NCBI RefSeq assembly: GCF_904849725.1
Contig: NC_058523.1
Coordinates: forward strand, 206,301,689 to 206,365,688
DNA from: Hordeum vulgare subsp. vulgare
Lineage: Eukaryota > Streptophyta > Magnoliopsida > Poales > Poaceae
Reading direction: 5' to 3'
Length of the DNA stretch: 64,000 nt
Made by a program: the position numbers and the translations under genes. The notes below the pieces were generated by a model. The model did no database searches. It worked only from the letters and a program-made list of their open reading frames with translations, and was not told where the DNA came from. Below are positions 34,655-47,399 of this stretch, piece after piece; positions within the stretch are counted from its first letter, which is position 1; each line of letters opens with the position of its first letter.

Positions 34655-34740
34655 CGTAGACCTTGGTTTAGTACACAAAGGGCAATGGACAAAGCTTACC
34701 ATACCATGGGATCACTTGATCCCTCTCGGTACATCTTGTA
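34655..34740 (+). repeat. Element E LTR 3, truncated
   Basis: Matches the start of LTRs 1 and 2 for about 86 bp (cgtagacctt through cggtacatcttgt) and then stops matching. The rest of the LTR has been deleted or replaced. Confidence 0.65.
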
Positions 34741-35905
34741 TGCTTTGTGTGTTGATCAACTTGATTCACTCCTCGACTTAGTCCTGATCAACCTTGTATA
34801 TTATATTCTCTCTTCATAAATATGATATCTTGAGGGTAAACATGAATGTTCACACAATCTTGTTCTTCAAGATGTGCTTGCAATATGCTCAAATCTCACA
34901 AGACCAATCGTTGGATAAAACTTTGAATACCACCTTGCACACCATATAAACTCTTTGAAACCAATAGATGGACTTCAAGAAGTGCCTATGGACAAATCCT
35001 TTGAATATAACTCAAGGCAACCATTAGTCCATAGGGGTTGCCATCAATTACCACAACCACACATGGAGAAATACGCTCTAACACTATGCCAGGCGTAAAT
35101 TACAAATCTCCGCATTAATTTGTTTTATTTTTATTTTCCCAATCATTCAAACAAACCCTAAAATTGAAGTATATTACCCACCCTCCACTCAAAAATGAAA
35201 AAACTCTTCATTAAATGTTTCTTTTAATTTTTCATCTATCACCGAAACTTCCTCTAAAGTTGAAGTAAATTACCCACCTCGATACTTACAAAAGTGCAAA
35301 AAGAGGGTTCCTTTGAATTATTCATACACACTTGATTTGAAGACCATGATTTTATTACACCGTTGCAACACACTAACCCTTTTGCTAGTGTTATCACGCA
35401 AATGAGACTACAGAAATGCCAAATAGCGACTAAGCTCTATTAAGGCCTTAGTTTGAAAACTTCAAACTTTTTCATTTAAAAAATTCCATAAAATTACACA
35501 TATTCTTAGATAGTAATGTACATGTGGACAAAATTTTAGGTCAAAATAAGATATAATGAGAGCTACATGACAAACACGGGCCTAGGGCTTTTTAGCATAT
35601 GTACTGTTCCTCCTTGAAGTCGATGATTTCTTTATAGCTTGCAATTTAAGGTAGTTCATCCTGAAATTTTTCACACATACACATTACATCATTGCATGCA
35701 TGCATATGTTTTTTTAGATTTGTTGAAACACAAAAAATGAATTTTGAATTTTCAAAATAAAGGCCACCATGAAGCTCAGTCTTCAAAATGTTATACTCTC
35801 ACACTAACCACTATAAAAGAAATAGTATAAACTAATAACTTATACATGTTACTAGTCTAACTTACTCGACACTATGACCAACCTACCAGAGTACTAGTTC
35901 CTCCT
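34741..35905. other. Unassigned AT-rich intergenic DNA
   Basis: Lies between the truncated third LTR of E and the end of element F. No ORF above 60 codons of interest, no terminal repeats and no known domain seen. The first 350 bp resemble repeat DNA (aagtgcctatggacaaatcc, accattagtccataggggtt), but I cannot name it. The last 5 bp (ctcct, 35901-35905) would be the target-site copy of element F. Confidence 0.5.
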
Positions 35906-35940
35906 TGTGGGGACCCCGACCCTAAGTCATAAGAACCCAT
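35906..35940 (-). repeat. Element F 3' LTR, distal 35 bp before the insertion of G
   Basis: tgtggggaccccgaccctaa and on to aacccat. It aligns with 52368 onwards (tatcgggaccctgatcctaa). The last five bases (cccat) are the G target-site copy. Confidence 0.75.
35936..35940 (-). other. Target-site duplication of G, left (CCCAT)
   Basis: Identical to 44558-44562. Confidence 0.95.
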
Positions 35941-37762
35941 TGTTGGGGAACGTCGCATGGGAAACAAAAAATTTCCTACGCGCACGAAGACCTATCATGG
36001 TGATGTCCATCTACGAGAGGGGATGAGTGATCTACGTACCCTTGTAGATCGTACAGCAGAAGCGATTAGAGATCGCGGTTGATGTAGTGGAACGTCCTCA
36101 CGTCCCTCGATCCGCCCCGCGAACAATCCCGCGATCAGTCCCACGATCTAGTACCGAACGGACGGCACCTCCGCGTTCAGCACACGTACAGCTCGACGAT
36201 GATCTCGGCCTTCTTGATCCAGCAAGAGAGACGGAGAGGTAGAAGAGTTCTCCGGCAGCGTGACGGCGCTCCGGAGGTTGGTGATGATCTTGTCTCAGCA
36301 GGGCTCCGCCCGAGCTCCACAGAAACACGATCTAGAGGTAAAACTATGGAGGTATGTGGTCGGGCAGCCGTGAGAAAGTCGTCTCAAATCTGCCCTAAAA
36401 GCCCCATATATATAGGAGGAGGGAGGGGGACCTTGCCTTGGGGTCCAAGGGAACCCCAAGGGGTCGGACGAGCCAGGGGGGAGGACTCTCCCCCCCCCCA
36501 AACCGAGTCCTACTTGGTTTGGTGGGAGGGAGTCCTTCCCCCTTCCCACTTCTCCCTTTTTTTTTCTTTTCCTTTGATTTTTTTCTTCCTTGGCGCATAG
36601 GATTTGGTGGGTTGTCCCACCAGCCCACTAAGGGCTGGTGTGACCCCCCCAAATGCCTATGGGCTTCCCCGGAGTGGGTTGCCCCCCTCCGGTGAACTCC
36701 CGGAACCCATTCGTCATTCCCGGTACATTCCCGGTAACTCCGAAAACCTTCCGGTAATCAAATTAGGTCATCCTATATATCAATCTTCGTTTCCGGACCA
36801 TTCCGGAAACCCTCGTGACGTCCGTGATCTCATCCGGGACTCCGAACAACATTCGGTAACCAAAGATATAACTCAAATACGCATAAAACAACGTCGAACC
36901 TTAAGTGTGCAGACCCTGCGGGTTCGAGAACTATGTAGACATGACCCGAGAGACTCCTCGGTCAATATCCAATAGCGGGACCTGGATGCCCATATTGGAT
37001 CCTACATATTCTACGAAGATCTTAGCGTTTGAACCTCAGTGCCAAGGATTCGTATAATCCCGTATGTCATTCCCTTTGTCCTTCGGTATGTTACTTGCCC
37101 GAGATTCGATCGTCAGTATCCGCATACCTATTTCAATCTCGTTTACCGGCAAGTCTCTTTACTCGTTCCGTAATACAAGATCCCGCAACTTACACTAAGT
37201 TACATTGCTTGCAAGGCTTGTGTGTGATGTTGTATTACCGAGTGGGCCCCGAGATACCTCTCCGTCACACGGAGTGACAAATCCCAGTCTCGATCTATAC
37301 TAACTCAACTAACACCTTCGGAGATACCTGTAGAGCATCTTTATAGTCACCCAGTTACGTTGCGACGTTTGATACACACAAAGCATTCCTCCGGTGTCCG
37401 TGAATTATATGATCTCATGGTCATAGGAACAAATACTTGACACGCAGAAAACAGTAGCAACAAAATGACACGATCAACATGCTACGTCTATTAGTTTGGG
37501 TCTAGTCCATCACATGATTCTCCTAATGATGTGATCCCGTTATCAAGTGACAACACTTGCCTATGGCCAGGAAACCTTGACCATCTTTGATCAACGAGCT
37601 AGTCAACTAGAGGCTTACTAGGGACAGTGTTTTGTCTATGTATCCACACAAGTATTGTGTTTCCAATCAATACAATTATAGCATGGATAATAAACGATTA
37701 TCATGAACTAAGAAATATAATAATAACTAATTTATTATTGCCTCTAGGGCATATTTCCAACA
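35941..37762 (-). repeat. Element G 3' LTR (1822 bp)
   Basis: From tgttggggaa to ttccaaca on the plus strand. A TATA box on the minus strand lies at about 36407-36413 (tatatata). The GC-rich leader and C/T homopolymer runs (36490, 36550) differ in length from the other LTR. Confidence 0.95.
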
Positions 37763-37775
37763 GTCTCCCACTTGC
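37763..37775 (-). other. Element G polypurine tract
   Basis: On the minus strand gcaagtgggagac directly precedes TGTTGGAAATATG, the usual BARE context. Confidence 0.85.
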
Positions 37776-38529
37776 ACTAGAGTCAATAATCTAGTTCACA
37801 TCACCATGTGATTCCAACGAATCCAACACCCATATAGTTATGGGGTCTGATCACGTCTTGCTCGTGAGAGAGGTTTTAGTCAACGGTTCTGAAACTTTCA
37901 GATTCGTGCGTTCTCTACAAATCTTTATGTCATCTTATAGATGCTGCTACTACGTGCTATTCGGAAATGCTCCAAATATCTACTCTACTATACGAATCCG
38001 TTTCACTACTCATAGTTATCCGGATTAGTGTCAAAGCTTGCATTGACGTAACCCTTTACGACAAACTCTTTAACCACCTCCATAATCGAGAAAAATTCCT
38101 TAGTCCATTAGTTACTAAGGATAACTTTCGACCGCTGCTAGTGATTCAATCATGGATCACTCTCTGTACCTCTCAACATACTTTGAGTCAAGGCACACTT
38201 CAGGTGCGGTACACAGCATGGCATACTTTAGATTCTACGGCTAAGGCATAGAAGACGACCTTCGTCTATTCTTTTTATTCTGCCGTGGTCGGGTTTTGAG
38301 TCTTACTCAAATTCACACCTCACAACGCAACCAAGAACTCCTTCTTTGCTGGTCTATTTTGAACTCTTTCAAAAACTTGTCAAGGCATGCATCTTGTTGA
38401 AACTTCTATTAAGAGCTTTCGATCTATCTCCATAGATCTTTTGATGCTCAACGTTCAAGTAGCGTAATCCAGGTACTCCTTTGAAAACTTCTTTCAAACA
38501 ACCTTGCATGCTTTACAGAAATTCTACAT

Positions 38530-39060
38530 TACTTCTGATCCACAATATGTCAACCACATATACCTATCAGAAATTCTATAGTGCTCCCACTCACTTCTTT
38601 GGAAATACAAGTTTCTCATAAACCTTGTACACACCCAAAATCTTTGATCATCTCATCAAAGTGCTTATTCCAACTCCGAGATGCTTGCACCAGTCCATTG
38701 AAGGATCACTGGAGCTTGCATACTTGCTAGTATCTTTAGGATCGACAAAACCTTCTGGTTGTATCACATACAATGTTTGCTCAAGGAAACCGTCGAGGAA
38801 ACAATGTTTTGACATCCTACGTGCAATATTTCATAAATAATGCAGCAACTACTAACACAATTCTAACAGACCTTTAGCATCGCTACGAGTGAGAAAGACT
38901 CATCATAGTCAACTGTTTGATCTTGTCGAAAACATTTTTGCGACAAGTCGAGCTTTTCTTAATAGTGACTTATCACCATCATCGTCTGTCTTCTTTTAAA
39001 GATCCATTTTACCCAATAGTCCCATGACCATCAAGTAGTTCTACCAAAGTCTACACTTTG
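38530..39060 (-). pseudogene. Element G reverse transcriptase remnant
   Basis: Minus-strand blocks in several frames: KWIFKRKTD, then KARLVAKMF, DVKTAFLNG-like remains, then YVIQPEGFVDPKD (about 38740-38780). The catalytic YVDD box reads YVVD (near 38550-38560), so the enzyme would be dead even without the stops. Confidence 0.75.
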
Positions 39061-39385
39061 TTTTCACACATGGATCCTCTCTCGGATTTCATGGCTTCCA
39101 GCCATTTGTCGGAATCTGGGCCCACCATCGCTTTCTCCATAACTCGTAGGTTCACTGTTGCTCAACAACATGACCTCCAAGACAGGGTTACCGTACTACT
39201 CTGCAGCAGTACGCGACCTTGTCGACCTACGAGGTTTGTAGTAACTTGATTCGAAGCTCAATGATCACCATCATCAGCTTCCACTTCAATTAGTGTAGGC
39301 GCCACAGGAACAACTTCTTATGCCCTGCTACACACTGGTTGAAGTGATGGTTTAATAACCTCATCAAGTTCTACTACCCTCCCAC

Positions 39386-39990
39386 TCAATTCTTTCGAGA
39401 GAAACCTTTTCTCGAGAAAGGATCCGTTTCTAGAAACAAACACTTTGCTTTTGGATCTGAGACAGGAGATGTACCCAACTGTTTTGGATATCCTATGAAG
39501 ATGCATTTATCCGCTTTGAGTTCGAGCTTATCAGACTGAAACTTTTTCACATAAGTTTCGAAGCCCCAAACTTTCAAGAAACGACAGTTTAGATTTCTCT
39601 AAACCTCAGTCTATACTGTGTCATCTCAACGGAAATACGCGGTGCTCTATTTAAAGTGAATGTGGTTGTCTCTAATGCATGACCCACAAACGATAGTGGT
39701 AATTCGATAAGAGACATCACAGCATGCACCATACTAAATAGTGCGTGGCTATGACGTTCAGACACATCATCACACCATGATGTTCCAGGTGGCATGAACT
39801 GTGAAACAATTTCCACATTGTCTTAACTGTGTACCAAAAACTCGCAACTCAGATATTCATTTCTATGATCATATCGTAGACAGTTTATCCTTTTGTTACG
39901 ACGAACTTCACTCTGAAACAGAATTGAACTTTTCAATATTTCAGACTTGTGATTCATTAAGTAAATACTCCTGTATCTACTCGAGTCGTC
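39386..39990 (-). pseudogene. Element G integrase core remnant
   Basis: Minus-strand blocks: PLSFVGHALETTTFTLNRAP (39589-39816) and KVWGFETYVKKF with DKCIFIGYPKQLG (39577-39480). These are the conserved end of the copia integrase core and the GKG region. The catalytic DDE part further upstream is not readable. Confidence 0.75.
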
Positions 39991-40284
39991 AGTGAAGTAA
40001 GAACATAATGATATCCACTGCGTGCCTCAGCACTCACTGGACTGCATACATCAAAATGTATCACTTCCAACAAGTTACTATCTTGTTTCATCTCAACGAA
40101 AACAAGGCTTTGCTCATGTGGTATGATTTGCATGTCACTAGTGATTCGAAATCAGGTGAGTAAAGATCCATCGGTATGGAGCCTCTTCATGCAATTTACA
40201 TACTAACATGACTCAAGCGGCAGTGCCACAAGTAAGTGGTACTATCATCATTTAACTCGTATCTTTTGGCACCAATGTGTAACA

Positions 40285-40620
40285 CTACAATCGAGATTCA
40301 ATAAACCATTGAAGGTGATTATTCAAGCAAATAGAGTAACCATTATTCTCTTTGAATGAATGATCGTATTGCAATAAACACGATCCAATCATGTTCATGC
40401 TTAACGCCAGCACCAAATAACAATTATTTAGGTTCAACACCAATCCCGATGGTAGAGGGGGCGTGTGACGTTTGATCATATCAACTTTGGAAACACTTCC
40501 AACATGTATCGTCACCTCGCCTTTAGCTAGTCTCCGCTTATGCCGTAGCTTTCATTTCGCGTTACTAATCACTTAGCAACCGAACCGGTATCCAATACCC
40601 TCGTGCTACTAGGAGTACCA
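40285..40620 (-). pseudogene. Element G protease region
   Basis: The minus strand shows VLDTGSVAK (active-site DTG, near 40590-40600), then after a stop a block with TIHVGSVSKVDMIKRH and LPSGLVLNLNNCYLV, which is the copia protease and the start of the integrase leader. The frame is broken by stops. Confidence 0.7.
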
Positions 40621-40870
40621 GTAAAGTACACATCAACATTATGTATATCAAATATACTTCTCTCGATTTTTTTTGCCAGCCTTCTTATCTCCCAAGTATC
40701 TAGAGTTGCTCCGCCTCAGTGACTGTTCCCCTTATTACAGAAGCACTTAGTCTCGGGTTTGGGTTTAATCTTGGGTCTCTTCATTAGCGCAGCAACTGTT
40801 TTGCCGTTTCACGAAGTATCCCTTCTAGCCCTCGCCTTTCTTGAAACTTAGTGGTTTTTCAAACCATCAA

Positions 40871-41167
40871 CTATTGATGCTCCCTTTTGATTTCTACTTT
40901 CGCAGTGTCAAACGTCGCGAATCGCTCAAGGATCATTGTATCTATCCTTGATATGTTATAGTTCATCACTAAGCTCTCAAAGCTTGGTGGCAGTGATTTT
41001 TGGAGAACCATCACTATCTCATCTGGAAGATTAGCTCCCACTCGATTCAAGTGATTGTCGTACTCAGATAATCTGAGCACACGCTGAACGATTGAGCTTT
41101 TCTCCTTTACTTTGTGGTCAAAGAATCTTGTTGGAGGTCTCGTACCTCTTAACAAGGGCACAAGCAT
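40871..41167 (-). pseudogene. Element G gag fragment
   Basis: A 98-codon piece with the copia Gag C-terminal blocks (VLRLSEYDNHLNRVGANLPD, then VLQKSLPPSFESLVMNYN). Upstream gag is decayed. Just downstream near 40700-40750 a broken CCHC zinc knuckle can be made out (KCF then GNSH), with key Cys positions disturbed. Confidence 0.75.
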
Positions 41168-42726
41168 GAAATCACAATTTCATCTCTTTAGAACATCACT
41201 TATGTTCCGTGACGTTTTAAAACGTTTTCGGTGCCTTGCTTCTAAGCCATTAAGTACCTTGCACTGAACTATCGTGTAGTCATCAGAAACGTGTATGTCG
41301 GATGTTCACAGCATCCACAGACGATGCTCGAGGTGCAGCACACCGAGTGGTGCATTAAGGACATAAGCCTTCTGCGTAGCAACGAGGACAATCCTCGGTT
41401 TTACAGACCCAGTCTGCAAAGTTTGCTACTATCAATTTTCAACTAAATTTTCTCTAGGAACATAAAAAAACAGTAGAGCTATAGCGCAAGCTACATCATA
41501 ATTCGCAAAGACCATTAGACTATGTTCATGACAATTAATTCAATTAATCATATCACTTAAGAACTCCCACTCAAAAAGTACATCTCTCTAGTCATTTGAG
41601 TGGTACATGATCCAAATCCACTATCTCAAGTCCGATCATCACGTGAGTCGAGAATAGTTTCAGTGGTAAGCATCCCTATGCTAATCATATCAACTATACG
41701 ATTCATGCTCGACCTTTCGGTCTCATGTGTTCCGAGGCCATGTCTGCACATGCTAGGCTCGTCAAGCTTAACCCGAGTGTTCTGCGTGTGCAACTGGTTT
41801 GCACCCGTTGTATGTGAACGTTGAGTCTATCACACCCGATCATCACGTGGTGTCTCGAAACGAAGAACTGTCGCAACGGTGCACAGTCGGGGAGAACACA
41901 ATTTCGTCTTGAAATTTCAGTGAGAGATCACCTCATAATGCTACCGTCGTTCTAAGCAAAATAAGGTGCATAAGAGGATTAACATCACATGCAATTCATA
42001 AGTGACATGATATGGCCATCATCACGTGCTTCTTGATCTCCATCACCAAAGCACCGGCATGATCTTCTTGTCACCGGCACCACACCATGATCTCCATCAT
42101 CATGATCTCCATCAACGTGTCGCCATCGGGGTTGTCGTGCTACTTATGCTATCACTACTAAAGCTACATCCTAGCAAAATAGTAAACGCATCTGCAAGCA
42201 CATATGTCAGTATAAAGACAACCCTATGGCTCCTGCCGGTTGCCGTACCATCGACGTGCAAGTCGATATTTCTATTACAACATGATCATCTCATACATCC
42301 AATATATCACATCACCATATCATATCACAATCATACCCTGCAAAAACAAGTTAGACGTCCTCTAATTTTGTTCTTGCATGTTTTACGTGGTGACCAAGGG
42401 TATCTAGTAGGATCGCATCTTACTTACGCAAACACCACAACGGAGATATATGAGTTGCTATTTAACCTCATCCAAGGACCTCCTCGGTCAAATCCGATTC
42501 AACTAAAGTTGGAGAAACCGTCACTTGCCAGTCATCTTTGAGCAAAGGGGGTTACTCGTAACGATGAAACCAGTCTCTCGTAAGCGTACGAGTAATGTCG
42601 GTCCAAGCCGCTTCAATCCAACAATACCGCGGAATCAAGAAAAGACTAAGGAGGGCAGCAAAACGCACATCACCGCCGACAAAACCTTTTGTGTTCTACT
42701 CGAGAAGACATCTACGCATGAACCTA

Positions 42727-42740
42727 GCTCATGATGCCAC
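42727..42740 (-). other. Element G primer binding site
   Basis: On the minus strand gtggcatcatgagc follows the LTR directly; BARE elements have GTGGTATCATGAGC or close variants here. Confidence 0.8.
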
Positions 42741-44557
42741 TGTTGGGGAACGTCGCATGGGAAACAAAAATTTTCCTACGCGCACGAAGACCTATCATGG
42801 TGATGTCCATCTACGAGAGGGGATGAGTGATCTACGTACCCTTGTAGATCGTACAGCAGAAGCGATTAGAGATCGCGGTTGATGTAGTGGAACGTCCTCA
42901 CGTCCCTCAATCCGCCCCGCGAACAATCCCGCAATCAGTCCCACTATCTAGTACCGAACGGACGGCACCTCCGCGTTCAGCACACGTACAGCTCGACGAT
43001 GATCTCGGCCTTCTTGATCCAGCAAGAGAGACGGAGAGGTAGAAGATTTCTCCGGCAGCGTGACGGCGCTCCGGAGGTTGGTGATGATCTTGTCTCAGCA
43101 GGGCTCCGCCCGAGCTCCACAGAAACACGATCTAGAGGAAAAACTATGGAGGTATGTGGTCGGGCAGCCGTGAGAAAGTCGTCTCAAATCTGCCCTAAAA
43201 GCCCCATATATATAGGAGGAGGGAGGGGGACCTTGCCTTGGGGTCCAAGGGAACCCCAAGGGGTCGGCCGAGCCAGGGGGGAGGACTCTCCCCCCCAAAC
43301 CGAGTCCTACTTGGTTTGGTGGGAGGGAGTCCTTCCCCCTTCCCACTTCTCCCTTTTTTTTTTCCTTTGATTTTTTTCTTCCTTGGCGCATAGGATTTGG
43401 TGGGCTGTCCCACCAGCCCACTAAGGGCTGGTGTGACCCCCCCCCAAATGCCTATGGGCTTCCCCGGAGTGGGTTGCCCCCCTCCGGTGAACTCCCTGAA
43501 CCCATTCGTCATTCCCGGTACATTCCCGGTAACTCCGAAAACCTTCCGGTAATCAAATGAGGTCATCCTATATATCAATCTTCATTTCCGGACCATTCCG
43601 GAAACCCTCGTGACGTCCGTGATCTCATCCGGGACTCCGAACAACATTCGGTAACCAACGATATAACTCAAATACGCATAAAACAACGTCGAACCTTAAG
43701 TGTGCAGACCCTGCGGGTTCGAGAACTATGTAGACATGACCCGAGAGACTCCTCGGTCAATATCCAATAGCGGGACCTGGATGCCCATATTGGATCCTAC
43801 ATATTCTACGAAGATCTTATCGTTTGAACCTCAGTGCCAAGGATTCGTATAATCCCGTATGTCATTCCCTTTGTCCTTCGGTATGTTACTTGCCCGAGAT
43901 TCGATCGTCAGTATCCGCATACCTATTTCAATCTCGTTTACCGGCAAGTCTCTTTACTCGTTCCGTAATACAAGATCCCGCAACTTACACTAAGTTACAT
44001 TGCTTGCAAGGCTTGTGTGTGATGTTGTATTACCGAGTGGGCCCCGAGATACCTCTCCGTCACACGGAGTGACAAATCCCAGTCTCGATCTATACTAACT
44101 CAACTAACACCTTCGGAGATACCTGTAGAGCATCTTTATAGTCACCCAGTTAAGTTGCGACGTTTGATACACACAAAGCATTCCTCCGGTGTCCGTGAAT
44201 TATATGATCTCATGGTCATAGGAACAAATACTTGACACGCAGAAAACAGTAGCAACAAAATGACACGATCAACATGCTACGTCTATTAGTTTGGGTCTAG
44301 TCCATCACATGATTATCCTAATGATGTGATCCCGTTATCAAGTGACAACACTTGCCTATGGCCAGGAAACCTTGACCATCTTTGATCAACGAGCTAGTCA
44401 ACTAGAGGCTTACTAGGGACAGTGTTTTGTCTATGTATCCACACAAGTATTGTGTTTCCAATCAATACAATTATAGCATGGATAATAAACGATTATCATG
44501 AACTAAGAAATATAATAATAACTAATTTATTATTGCCTCTAGGGCATATTTCCAACA
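42741..44557 (-). repeat. Element G 5' LTR (1817 bp)
   Basis: Nearly identical to the 3' LTR: I noted roughly 17 substitutions plus homopolymer length changes. Minus-strand TATA at about 43206-43212. Confidence 0.95.
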
Positions 44558-44562
44558 CCCAT
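44558..44562 (-). other. Target-site duplication of G, right (CCCAT)
   Basis: Identical to 35936-35940. Removing G and one copy restores element F's LTR (aacccat then catgtaatacatcacat), which matches aacccagcctgtaacacatc at the other LTR. Confidence 0.95.
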
Positions 44563-47399
44563 CATGTAATACATCACATCACTTTGCAGCCTCACGCACG
44601 GTAAACTCCACGACTTCCACCTTACCTTGGCCGGGACCGTTTGCGTCTTTTGGCTCACGTATATGAATGTGTCGCTAACATTCAAATGACTAAGAACCCG
44701 GGTCGACATGACTAGTTATAAACCCAAGTGGTACATCCATACATGGACATGCATACATAACCCAACAAAGCAGGTATCGGTCATGAGCGTGTGTAGATGA
44801 GTCGTAGCAGGCTACAACGACTCCATTACACCGCGTGACATTTCCCTGAAGGGACAGACACAACAGGAAAGGAGGATACATACCTGTCAATCAATGTGTC
44901 CGGAGCAGTAGCAAGCTACCAAAGCTCGGTGGAAGCACAAAGAGACATTTCCCCGTAAAGAGTACTACTAAAGGCACACAACTAGGTGTCGAATCCCACA
45001 CATATAATGTATTTCATAACATACACACAATATGCACGATATGTGTAGATACAATATGGCATCACAACATAACTCTATGACTCAAGCTTTTATTAAAGAC
45101 TCATAAGAATCAACATAGTATGATATTACAAACAGGGGTCTCGTGACCCAACACTCAAGTCATACATACATCAAGCGGAAGCGAAACATGTCTAGGTACA
45201 TACATCTAGTAAAAGTGGTTGGAAGAGCCTGAAAGGCTACAACGACCCTACCAAAGGAGCCGGACCTGTGTCTGGGATCCCCAAGCTATTCCGGTCAATA
45301 TAGAATACATCGCGTAGGAACCTTTAATGAGACTAAGGACTTCTCTGCAAAAACATAAATAAAGCAACCATGAGTACAAAGGTACTCAGCAAGACTTACA
45401 TCAAAACTATCTACATATGCATCAGTATTAATGAATGGATTGTGGGGTATGACTGCAGCAAGCCAGCTTTGACTCTTGGCTAACCTGTACTATGACTACA
45501 AGTTCTTTCTTTGAGGTGGTAAAGCGCACACGAGTCCACATATTCACCAAACAATACGCCACTATGGATCCACTCCCGTCTCCCTACGAGAAGACCATCC
45601 ATAGCACTCACACTTATCTTGCATGTTTTAGAGCATCCATTTGAATTGTCTATGTACCACGTAATATTTCCAAGTTGTCCATATCCGAGGACGCGACTAT
45701 TCGAATAGATTAAATCACCCTGCAGGGGTATACTTCTTCACACATGCTCTCAGCACTTAGCACCATATGCACGTCATGCATCTCGGCAACCTTCAAGTAG
45801 AAGCACTGGCGTGGGTGTCAGCCACGACCATTAACCACACAAGACCCTAGTCCAGGTTTATTGCCTATTTGAGACTGAACCCGCAAGGAAGTCTAGCCGA
45901 GGTTTCCTCTACGGCCCCAAACGATGTGCGCAGGGTTCCCAAGCCCACCATCCGGGTGACACTTGGTACACCATGCCACTGTGTATCTACCGCACTGAAG
46001 CCTACCCCGTCGGGCAGAGCTAAACACGGCCGCCAACACTTTTCCTATAAACACCAGAAACTAGTTGCAACTCCTCGACAGAGATCTAGGAGATTAATAA
46101 GCCAAGAGGGTCAATTAAGTATCCCAATGTGTGGTAGTATCTTGTCTTGGATAACATACACATAACTCAGTTCTTAAGGACGGTCCCAATGAGACAACCC
46201 ACAATGTACTCCTACATGGTCTCACATCGCTACCTTTACCAAATCGGATTCACACCTTAACTGTCACACTGTAGGACATGAACACAACCATTCCGATTCA
46301 TCATCTAGATGGATCAGACCCAGCACGACTCTAAGCATAGCAGGGACTGTAAGCAAGCATGGATGAGTAAGCACAACAAGGCTCAAGCAGTTGCTACTCA
46401 TGCTAAGTGGTTTCCACTATTTACTGTGACAAAATCAGGTCATGCAGAGGAATGGGTTCAACTACCGAGAACATGCAACAGTTGAATCGTGTTTGTCCTA
46501 ATGCAATAAAAGAGAGCGGGAGCAAGAGAGTGGGTTTATATCATTATGCTCAAGGGTGTTTTCTTCCCTGAAAGTTCCGAAGATAGCCATGAGTCTTCAT
46601 CAATGTCAACGATTACATCGTCGGAACCATCATCTACCGAGGGGGAACAACACCGACAAACAAGAAAGAACAACATTTACTTCACGGAAACGCAACACTA
46701 TGATGCATGATCATGACATGAAAATGAAATGTGTCATGTCTAATGTAGCTACCATTTCTTAAGTTAAAGATGTTTGAATCAAAATTCAAATATCACTTCA
46801 AACAAGGTATTTTTCAAATACCCTTTTAATTGATTCGACGTGATGCTCAGGCATAACTTGTTTTATCATGGATGAAGATGGCATATTGAGGTACTGAGTT
46901 TCCTAGCTCAATGTTTGGTCTTATTAATTGAAGTAGAATTCAAATATATACCAAATTCCATCTCCAATATATTTACTAAATTTACCTTAATCATCATTTT
47001 GCCTACTTGGTGATGTTAACTTTCTCAAACATGCATGAAAATCCCATAATCAGATTCCTTGAATTTTTCTGAACATTTTTCATATATTATTTATTTAATT
47101 TGGATTTATTTTTTATTTTCTATGAATTTTTCAAAGTTTACAGCATTTTCGGGAATTATTTTACAACTGAAAAATACTAATTGCGTCAGCATTGCGTGAG
47201 CAGGTCAGCTCGGTGTGGTTAGGGTCAAACCTAACTTGTGGGGTCCACACATCAGTGACACAAATGCTAAGAGAGTTTAATTATAAACCTTTTATTCCTA
47301 ATTACGGTCTAGGCCGACTGTCAGTGGGTCATTAGGTTAATTATTCTAGTTAATTTAATTTTGTGATTAACTTAAATTGAACAGGTGCTAGGCCCCACC

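Larger units (their letters stand above)
26967..34740 (+). mobile_element. Element E: gag-only Ty1-copia in tandem LTR-internal-LTR-internal-LTR form
   Basis: Three LTR copies (about 26967-28112, 30810-32000, and a fragment 34655-34740) alternate with two internal regions (28113-30809 and 32001-34654). Each full LTR has a TATA box (tataaatag) and ends ttcccctaca, followed by an iMet-like primer site. Each internal region has only a copia gag domain; no protease, integrase, RT or RNase H is seen. The units differ by roughly 10-15% by eye. The tandem form is best explained by unequal recombination between LTRs of two copies. Confidence 0.75.
35941..44557 (-). mobile_element. Element G: complete BARE/Angela/WIS-like Ty1-copia
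   Basis: 8,617 bp. 3' LTR 35941-37762, 5' LTR 42741-44557, perfect 5-bp TSD cccat on both sides. On the minus strand the LTR opens TGTTGGAAATATGCCCTAGA and ends in the mirror of tgttggggaacg. Primer site and polypurine tract are in place. The 4,978-bp interior is collinear with a BARE polyprotein but full of stops and frameshifts. The LTRs differ by about 1% by eye, so insertion is recent. Confidence 0.95.

Noticed and set aside
36199..36600. 133-codon ORF repeated at 42999-43370
   Set aside because: It is the antisense of the BARE LTR leader and appears twice because there are two LTRs.
37029..37277. Identical 82-codon ORFs at 37029 and 43824 as a duplicated gene
   Set aside because: They lie at the same position in the two LTRs of element G and run antisense to the element.
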